In this document: positions 57,407 through 64,000 of the stretch, piece by piece
Layout of the letters: every line of letters begins with the position of its first letter
How positions within the stretch are numbered: the first letter of the stretch is position 1
NCBI GenBank assembly: GCA_022695795.1
Contig: MU404061.1
Location: 310,001-374,000, forward strand
DNA length: 64,000 nucleotides
Origin: Biscogniauxia marginata
Taxonomy: Eukaryota > Ascomycota > Sordariomycetes > Xylariales > Xylariaceae
Direction: 5' to 3'
Notes under the pieces: model-generated
Seen by the model: only the letters and a program-made list of their open reading frames with translations
What the model was told of the DNA's origin: nothing
Database searches by the model: none
Translations under genes and position numbers: made by a program

Positions 57407-59420
57407 ATGCCGAGCTCTAATAAATTGTTTTCGTGTCTGCTGCTGTTGTTGGGTGCGGCGGTCACGCGCGCGAAGTACATCGTGCCGGGGGCTAGGTGGC
57501 GCGACACGGAGGGCAACCTGGTCAACGCGCACGCCGGCAACGTCGTCCTGGATAATGGCACGTTCTGGTTGTTCGGCGAGTACAAGGTCGAGGGCCAGGT
57601 GGAGGGCGGCGGCGTCTCGGTGTACTCGTCCGCGGACCTGGCGACTTGGGAGTTCCACGGCTTGGCTCTCGGTGAGTTGGGGTTTTGAAGACACAATCAT
57701 GACATGGTGTGTATTATTAGGTTCTGAAGACTAATGGGCGAGTAACTAGAACCTGTCGAGGGACATCCTTATATAAGCCCGGATATGATCATCCAGAGGC
57801 CGAAAGTTGTGTATAGTGAGCCGGCAGGACAGTATCACGTACGCCACTATTGTTACCCCCTGTTTCCGTATCCCGTCTCACGACCTAACCTCTTGCAGAT
57901 GTGGTGGCACGCAGACAACTCAAGCTATGGACTTTTACTCCAGGGGCTCGCAACCTCTGACAGCATAGCTGGGCCCTACACCTTTGTCAGTGCGACTGCC
58001 CCGCTCGGGAACTGGTCTCAGGACTTCGGCCTGTTCACCGACTACAAGGACGGCCGTAGCTATGCCTTGTACTCGAACGGCGACAGCGTCGAGGGCCGCG
58101 ACGTCTACCTGACATCATACAACGACGGGATCTCCGCCCTCAGCGAGGTGACGCACCGTTTCGATAAGTTCGATCTCGAGGCGCCCACGATCATCCAGAC
58201 GGACAAGAGTTACTACGCGCTGATGAGCCACAAGACTGGGTACCGACCGAACAGTATGTGCCCAAATTATTAGAACCCCCTCCAGGGAAATGTCGCTGAT
58301 TGATGTTTAGACGTGGTTGCATTCCGAGCAGATAGCCTAAACGGGCCGTGGTCGCAGCCGTGGATCGTGGCGCCGCTCAACACGAGAACCTTTAATTCGC
58401 AGTCCGGGTTCACTTTGCGAATCCAGGGCAGCGAGAAGACGACTTACTTGTATCTCGGCGATCAGGTAGGCAATCATTAGCTACTACAACAGAGGTTTTG
58501 CAATCTAACCGGCGTTTTTTCTTTCTTTTCTTTTCGATCCAGTGGGATTCGAACTCGCTCTGGGAATCTCGATATATCTGGCTGCCGATAGTCATCGATG
58601 ACGACAAGAAAACGCTCCAGCTGGAGTGGCAGGACGTCTACGACTTGGATGTGTAAGAAAAGCACTGTTTCCATTAATTTTTCTACCCCAGAGGCAACGG
58701 TGAAGTTAACGTATGACTAGCGAAGCTGGAGACTGGCGCCCTGTCGAGGGGAAGACGTATTACGGAAACGATGCCACGACGAGCGGAAATGCTTTCAAGC
58801 AAGAGGCTGTGGGTCTTCATCTTGGTATTCCAGGCTGCTGGGCATGGTTAACTTACTGACGAATATTTATCTCGAAAAGAACTTTGCGAGTCAAGGGGTC
58901 ATATTGACGGGAATATACGGCAACGATAGCACGGTCACCTTCAACGGGATCGAAGGCACCGGGAAGCCCCAGTGGGTTTCGTTTTACTACCAAAGTATGT
59001 TTCTCCTATTCTCTTCCATATTTTCTCTTGATATACTGTACGTTAACATAGAAGCTAGACACCGACGACATGGGCTTCGGCGACCAACGTGAGTCTTAAT
59101 TCCCTCTGAATTTGAGTGAATTTAATAATCCACTTGAGAAGGACCTAACATGTACCTATGAAGCCGGCGGATCGCCCGACCGAATCGGAGGGAAATGGCA
59201 GCTCCGCCGAATCAGCAGTGTGGTCGTGAACGGGAACACTGAGCAGGTCGAGACACTCTTCCAGAGGGACACGCACAAGGGCATCATCCTGTCGACCCCG
59301 CTGCAGTTGACGTTGGAGGAGGGTTCGGATAACACGATCACGATCGGCGGGCTGTTCAACGGGGTCGACTACAAGGGCGCGGACATCGATAAGATCGTGG
59401 TATACCCACCAGAGAGTTAG
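57407..59420 (+). CDS. secreted GH43 exo-beta-1,3-galactanase with CBM35
   Basis: Nine exons: 57407-57671, 57750-57838, 57899-58253, 58311-58465, 58543-58652, 58721-58808, 58880-58994, 59059-59088, 59164-59420; 487 aa, all phases consistent. The first 22 residues form a signal peptide (LFSCLLLLLGAAVTRA). The five-bladed GH43 domain opens with WRDTEGNLVNAHAGNVV and FWLFGEYK and includes ISPDMIIQRPKVVY, MWWHADNSSYG, the acid Glu in FDLEAPTII and FNSQSGFTLRI. It fits subfamily 24 (Phanerochaete Gal43A type), reported to use a Gln in place of the usual Asp base; the Gln of NSQSGF is the likely match. A CBM35-like domain starts near residue 345 (GNAFKQEANFASQGVILTG). Exon 8 is only 30 nt. It likely cuts galactose from plant arabinogalactan side-chain backbones. 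Confidence 0.9.
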
Positions 59421-60099
59421 GATGTGGTGTAATGGGGATGATCATGACATGGCCGGGTAGTCCTTTATATAACTGGCTTGCTTCAACTACCTAAGTTGTT
59501 AATCTACGAGAGTCATTGAAAGTGAGATGAGGTCACACCCGGATTACATGCCATGCGGGACGGCCCTTGACATTGACATTGCAGTTCAGATGCAACCAAG
59601 CACACCATCATCGTCCTGCCAGACATGAAATTAAGTATACCGGGAGAACGAAATTTGTGTTCAGAGCTTTGGGCGTGTGTCAAACAGTGATCCCATCGGT
59701 GATAGCATCGGCGATACTCCACTCACGCAATCATCGCCGAAAAGCACCGGTGAATCACCCCGCCTCCTACCCATTGTCTCATCCGGAGCTATGGACTTAT
59801 GCAAAGGCTATACTCCGGTCCATAGCCCGGAGTTTGTGGTATTATATCCATCCAGCTTGCTTCCGTATGCTGGCTATATTATGTCTCACATATCACATGC
59901 TCTCTAGCACATTATAGGTATTTAAGTTGCTTCATGGCAGTCTCCCGAGGAACAAATAAGTTCACTTCGTCCTCCAGGAGACTCCTAACAACAACCAAAC
60001 CCCTTACTTAGGATTTTCATACCAACAAGAACAAAAATAGAAATCATAAAATTTTCACTACTTGCGCCCGTCACATATTAATTAGCCAATAGAAAAAAA
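59421..60099. other. intergenic between GH43 and SDR
   Basis: Contains an imperfect hairpin at 59783-59830 (arms CCGGAGCTATGGAC and GTCCATAGCCCGG) and AT-rich leader before the SDR ATG. No gene seen. Confidence 0.5.
59783..59830. repeat. imperfect inverted repeat
   Basis: A 13-14-bp arm pair with one unpaired base, loop about 21 bp. Role unknown. Confidence 0.6.
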
Positions 60100-61273
60100 A
60101 TGTCGTCCCCGGTGTGGTTCATCACGGGCGCCTCCAACGGCATCGGGCTGATCCTCTCGCTGCGGGTCCTCCAGGCCAAGCACCGGGTGGTCAGCGCCGT
60201 GCGCAGCAAGACCAAGTCCGCCGGGGCGGTGAAGAAGATCGAGGCGGCCGGCGGCAGGGTCATCGAGCTGGACCTGACGGAGCCCAAGGACAGCATCACG
60301 AAGAAGGTCAAGGAGATCGGCCAGATCGACTACCTGATCAACAACGCCGGCTACTCCATCTTCGGCGCCCTCGAGCAGATGACGTACGTGAGCTAGGGAG
60401 AAGGGACTCTCCCTATCTTTCCTGTTGATTTTATATTCCTCAACCCCAAATCCCCCTCCCCCCCTTTTTTTTTGTTTTTATCACTTGCTTTCCCGCGACG
60501 AGTATCAATCTCACACTTAGGTGGGAGTAACGAGAAAAAAAATCTGAACAAGAAAAAGAAAAAAACATTTACTAATCCTACCACACGTTATGTAGCGAGA
60601 AGGAGACGCTCCAGCAGATCCAGACGAACCTCTTTGGACCCGTCTTCGTCATCCAGGCCGCGTTGGAGGGCATGCGCACGCGGAGATCAGGCCTCATCGT
60701 CAACGTGAGCAGCATCGCCGCGAAGGATCCTCTGCCGTCAAGGTAAGTTAATGTCAATAACCCCTTGTCTTCTCGAATCACGATATTAGGAGGAAAGACG
60801 ACTAAATCATCAATTTCCCTTTTTCTTTTTAAACGAATAGCGCTCTATACGCAGCAAGCAAGGCCGGGCTCGAGGCCGTGACCGAGTCGCTGGCGAACGA
60901 GGTGGCGCCGTTCGGGATCAAGACGCTGATCGTCAACCCGGGGGCGTTCCGGACCAACTTCCTGGCGCCGGGGGCCAAGCTGACCCCGTCGGAGCCGCTG
61001 CCGGAGGACTACCGCGACACGGTGGTGGGCAGGGCGCTCGCGGCGTTCGAGGACGCGGACGGCAAGCAGAAGGGCGACCCGGCCAAGGCGGCGGAGCGCA
61101 TCTTCGAGGCCGTCACGGGGGCGCCGGGCACGCCCGGCGGCAAGCTGACGGGCAAGGTGCTGCGCGTCGTGCTGGGCGAGGACGCGCTCCGGCGCATGAG
61201 GAAGAACAGCGCTAAGTTCGTCGAGGACTACACGCTCAACGAGGAGGTTGCTTTGAGCACGGATTACGAGTAG
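60100..61273 (+). CDS. short-chain dehydrogenase/reductase (SDR)
   Basis: Three exons: 60100-60383, 60596-60742, 60841-61273, 287 aa, introns GTACGT...TAG and GTAAGT...TAG. A classical SDR: cofactor motif TGASNGIG at 9-16, Arg/Lys-rich end of strand 2 (SAVRSKTKS) favouring NADP(H), LINNAGYSIFG, Asn106, Ser134 in NVSSIAA, and Tyr147-x3-Lys151 in YAASK, so the full catalytic tetrad is present. NPGAFRTNFLAPGA follows the active site. The C-terminal ETV/GGKLTGKVL region resembles fungal oxidoreductases of unassigned substrate. The ATG follows an A run (AAAAAAAATG), a favourable fungal context. Confidence 0.93.
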
Positions 61274-62362
61274 AGAGCACGTCGTGCGGTAACCTGAGGT
61301 GTCTATGTGACTTATATGTTTAGCCTGTTATGGAGGTACCTAGGGTAAATTTTTAGGAAAAGGGGGAAGGTATACCTAAGTTTTGTGTTCTTGAGTATAG
61401 GTAGGGAAAGGCTAGGTAGGAAGGAATAGGAAAAGAAAACGAAAGAAACAAATAGATAAAATAGTTGCCAGGCAGGGATTTGTTAGAGTCTATCACCTAT
61501 CCAAGGTGTCCCAGATCATAGACTGCTGTATGAAGATGAACAGTTGGTATGGGAGGTGAGAAGGAAACTAACCTAAGCTAGCATATTGAGATTCTTAGGA
61601 ATCCACTATTTTAGGGGATTAGCTCTTCCACTGTTGTGTGTTAGATGCAATTAATTTATTCCATATCAGTTAGCTCAGCTGTGAGTTTGTATTGTTATTG
61701 TCTCAGAGAGGTTGTCTGTGAGACATTGATCGATAGCTCTGTTGTGTTGTCTCTTGAAACGGTATCAAAAATATGTCCACTTCCTACTCTATGTGTGAGA
61801 GTTGGTATCACGAAGGAAAATGAAGAATCCATCGGATACTATACAGTAATTTAAAACTCATCAGACAGAACGCAGGATTCACAAAGATTCACGATGGTGT
61901 GAATCCCCTTAGTAACTTGTACCCACTGGCCTACGGCACTTAAGACAGCCCCTCCTTAGCGAATCAGCGGAGTGCCCCCCCCCCTAGCTGGGCAATCGTT
62001 GCAACGATGAAAGTCTATTGGCTGCACCATCGCGGGGCACTGCTCAGCAACGGAACGCTAGCCTACGATAGGAAATGTGTAAACACAATCGGGATATTTT
62101 TGTCTAACCTAGCGCACACCAGGGAAAACTCCCCACTTGTACAAGTACACAAACGCGCAGGCAACCCAAGCTGAGCGCGACAGGTAGACGTACCACCTTG
62201 TTTACTTTGTACTCTGCAGGCGACGCGACCCTCAACTAAAACTATTTAGTTCCCCCCTTTTTGTTATCGACACATTCAGGTTTACTGGAACTCGAACCCG
62301 ACTTGCATTATATTGTTTGTTTCAACCGAAAGAAGAGAATAAGAAGAGAATAAGAAGAAAAG
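61274..62362. other. intergenic
   Basis: Contains inverted repeats (GGATTCACA at 61875-61883 with TGTGAATCC at 61898-61906) and the 14-bp palindrome at 61995-62008, with a C run at 61977-61984. A 69-codon frame at 61645-61854 has no motif. Confidence 0.5.
61995..62008. promoter_or_regulatory. perfect 14-bp palindrome
   Basis: ATCGTTGCAACGAT, about 355 bp before the coiled-coil gene. Possibly a factor site; no known motif assigned. Confidence 0.3.
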
Positions 62363-64000
62363 ATGAGGGACGGGCCTGAATCCCACGACGACCTCCCCAT
62401 AGCGCTCCGTCGTACCCCGCGAAAGAGCCTCGGGTCGGCTACAGTCACATCTGCAGCTGCATCTGCGGCCCCATCTCCCACCTTGGCCCAAGCCCAGAAA
62501 ACGGCCGACCATCCGACATCATCTACCAGAACCCCGAGCAAGCCCAAGTCCAAGCCCAAGGCCATTTCCAAGAAGGGGGTGCGCTTCTCCGATCCTGGAC
62601 CTGACATCCAAGAAGACGAACATCATGGCCCGTCCTCGTCGACGGGCCTGACGCCCATGGTTCGCCGATCCTCTCTCGGTGAGAGGGAGACGGCTATCAC
62701 GGCTTCTCCCAGCCATAAGAGAAAGAGACACTCGGCACCGACGAGACGGTTGGCAGACGAGGATGACGAGGACGACGAGCTAGCCAACAACAGTAACGAG
62801 ATACGCATCATACCACTCCGCCAGGTCCTCGACGACCGCCTGAAGCGGCGCATCCGACGGAATGGCCTCAGCGAGGAGATGAACACGATTAGCGAGTCGA
62901 GGCGACGGCGCCTGCAAGAACAGAAAGCCGAAGTCCAGCGTCTGCGGGACGAGCTCGCCGAGAAGAACGCCGAGATCGGTAGATTGCATAGCTGTAACAG
63001 TAGTGTCAATAGCAGTGGTAATTCGAACACTGCGCCGACCGAGGGAGCCAGCGGGGATCAGGATGATACGGATGACACGGCGCGAATCGCGCTGTTGGAG
63101 CAGCAGGTCCAGGATCTCCGGAACAAGCTGCGTGATCGCGCATTAGAGAATGACGCTGCTTGTGCCACGGGTAGGCATGGATCTGACGATGGCGGCGAAA
63201 ACAATTGGACGCTGGCCGCACGGGATCCCTACTCCGGTAGCTATATGGACATGGACACCATGATGGACGTAGACGAGGACATGGACGACTCGGGCTTCGG
63301 CGAGACAACCATGGCCGAGCTCGTATGCAGCACGCCCTCGAAAAAGAGGCCAAGCGCGGGAGCAAATGCGCCCAGGTCCGCATCCGCATCGTTCCCGACA
63401 CCACCGTGTACCAGCCCGCTTCTCCCGTCAACGCCGTGTTCGACGTGGCCTGCCGCGACAGAAGCCCTGACGCCGACGCGAAGGACACCACGGTCCTATA
63501 ACACGGGCGTGCAAGCGTCGCTGCCCGACCCGGAGAAGGAGGCCCTCGAGGCTGAACTGGGATCTCTCCGGCGGGAACTGGCTAAGCTTACAGGCGCCCT
63601 CGAGTCTCACGCCGCGCTACAGTCGCGCATCGCGGACAAACTCGTTCGCGCAAACACAGGCCCATCCACTTCCACCTCATCGTCTGTCGACGATAGCAAT
63701 ACCGAGGTCAACGACGCAGACATCGAGGCCCACCTCGACAGCGTGCTACAGACGCTCTCGGACCGTACATCCACGCTCCTCGAGCTCGACTCGTCCCTCG
63801 GCCGCCTCGGCTTCCCGGGGAACGACGCGGCGTCCATCGTGGCGTCGCTCGCGAGCTCGTTCCGCTCGGCGCGTCTCGAGCTCGAGTACCTGACGCCGGG
63901 GGAGCTGACGCTGCCGCTGTCGTCGCGGGGCGCCGAGGTGCTCGACCTGGTGCTCTCGCGGCTGCGGGACCTGGGCCGCCGCGCGCGCGAGCACGACGAG
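62363..64000 (+). CDS. coiled-coil protein, unknown (C-terminus off the window)
   Basis: Frame open from the ATG at 62363 to the right edge, 546 codons without a stop; the end is missing. Residues 1-140 are Ser/Pro/Lys-rich with a nuclear-signal-like run (SHKRKRHSAP) and an acidic patch (DEDDEDDE). A heptad-rich helix covers about 175-210 (RRRRLQEQKAEVQRLRDELA), another lies near 238-255 (IALLEQQVQDLRNKLRDRAL) and a third near 393-430 (EKEALEAELGSLRRELAKLT). In between is a Met/Asp-rich stretch and a Thr-Pro-rich segment with many TP/SP sites. The pattern suits a cytoskeletal, spindle-pole or nuclear scaffold under kinase control, but I do not recognise the family. Confidence 0.85.
   Translation, partial: MRDGPESHDDLPIALRRTPRKSLGSATVTSAAASAAPSPTLAQAQKTADHPTSSTRTPSKPKSKPKAISKKGVRFSDPGPDIQEDEHHGPSSSTGLTPMVRRSSLGERETAITASPSHKRKRHSAPTRRLADEDDEDDELANNSNEIRIIPLRQVLDDRLKRRIRRNGLSEEMNTISESRRRRLQEQKAEVQRLRDELAEKNAEIGRLHSCNSSVNSSGNSNTAPTEGASGDQDDTDDTARIALLEQQVQDLRNKLRDRALENDAACATGRHGSDDGGENNWTLAARDPYSGSYMDMDTMMDVDEDMDDSGFGETTMAELVCSTPSKKRPSAGANAPRSASASFPTPPCTSPLLPSTPCSTWPAATEALTPTRRTPRSYNTGVQASLPDPEKEALEAELGSLRRELAKLTGALESHAALQSRIADKLVRANTGPSTSTSSSVDDSNTEVNDADIEAHLDSVLQTLSDRTSTLLELDSSLGRLGFPGNDAASIVASLASSFRSARLELEYLTPGELTLPLSSRGAEVLDLVLSRLRDLGRRAREHDE

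Noticed and set aside
1..64000. CRISPR arrays, operons, prokaryotic promoters, rRNA genes
   Set aside because: Nothing of the kind is visible; the window is spliced fungal nuclear DNA with one tRNA gene.
1..64000. Secondary-metabolite gene cluster
   Set aside because: The SDR, DLH/SnoaL, UNC93 and dehydrogenase genes are scattered among housekeeping genes and there is no PKS, NRPS, terpene synthase or cluster regulator.

Overview
The window reads as nuclear DNA of a filamentous ascomycete (Pezizomycotina, probably a Sordariomycete). The evidence is that genes are split by short GT-AG introns, mostly 50-120 nt, with CTRAY-type branch points. They include families typical of these fungi: a HET-domain protein, a SesB lipase/NB-ARC protein, a 2EXR protein, a degenerate NTPase-ankyrin protein, an UNC93-like carrier and a GH43 galactanase. 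Intergenic DNA is AT-rich and studded with TAGGTA/TACCTA words. Exon models were built by hand from reading frames and splice signals and have no transcript support.

Layout. 1-215: 3' end of an unknown gene. 1325-3343 (-): HET-domain protein. 3.3-8.9 kb: gene-poor. 8899-10466 (-): unknown acidic-tailed protein. 12217-12834 (+): RidA/YjgF enamine deaminase. 13617-14789 (+): LETM1-like mitochondrial protein. 15467-18033 (-): Nab3-like RRM protein. 19544-20275 (+): mitochondrial GGQ (ICT1/Pth4-type) release factor. 21462-22808 (+): Ca2+/calmodulin-dependent kinase. 23841-25418 (-): dienelactone-hydrolase-like/SnoaL fusion. 25.4-27.4 kb: AT-rich DNA with a possible LTR remnant. 27375-28882 (-): UNC93-like transporter. 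30324-32454 (+): ankyrin protein with a decayed NTPase domain. 33031-34053 (-): D-2-hydroxyacid dehydrogenase. 35490-37310 (-): RNA polymerase I subunit Rpa34.5. 37867-40320 (+): polynucleotide kinase Grc3.

The layout continues. 40.65-40.94 kb: a G/C homopolymer with a 10-N gap and a duplicated flank, probably an assembly fault, next to a broken coding relic (to 41578). 41.6-44.4 kb: AT-rich and gene-free. 44414-44484 (+): tRNA-Gly(GCC). 45178-46116 (+): SNIP1-like FHA protein. 48721-53881 (+): SesB-lipase/NB-ARC STAND protein with a disordered tail. 54776-56075 (+): HTH-like + 2EXR protein. 57407-59420 (+): secreted GH43 exo-beta-1,3-galactanase with CBM35. 60100-61273 (+): SDR oxidoreductase. 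62363 to the end (+): coiled-coil protein, incomplete.

The window is mostly housekeeping genes (RNA processing, ribosome synthesis, mitochondrial translation, signalling) mixed with three genes of classes tied to fungal allorecognition or innate immunity: HET, NTPase-ankyrin and SesB-NB-ARC. No biosynthetic gene cluster is visible. The most suggestive arrangements are the divergent rpa34/grc3 pair sharing a 556-bp promoter, the SesB STAND protein whose first coding exon is only the ATG, the pseudo-NTPase ankyrin protein, and a near-perfect palindrome just upstream of a gene that starts with a putative helix-turn-helix.
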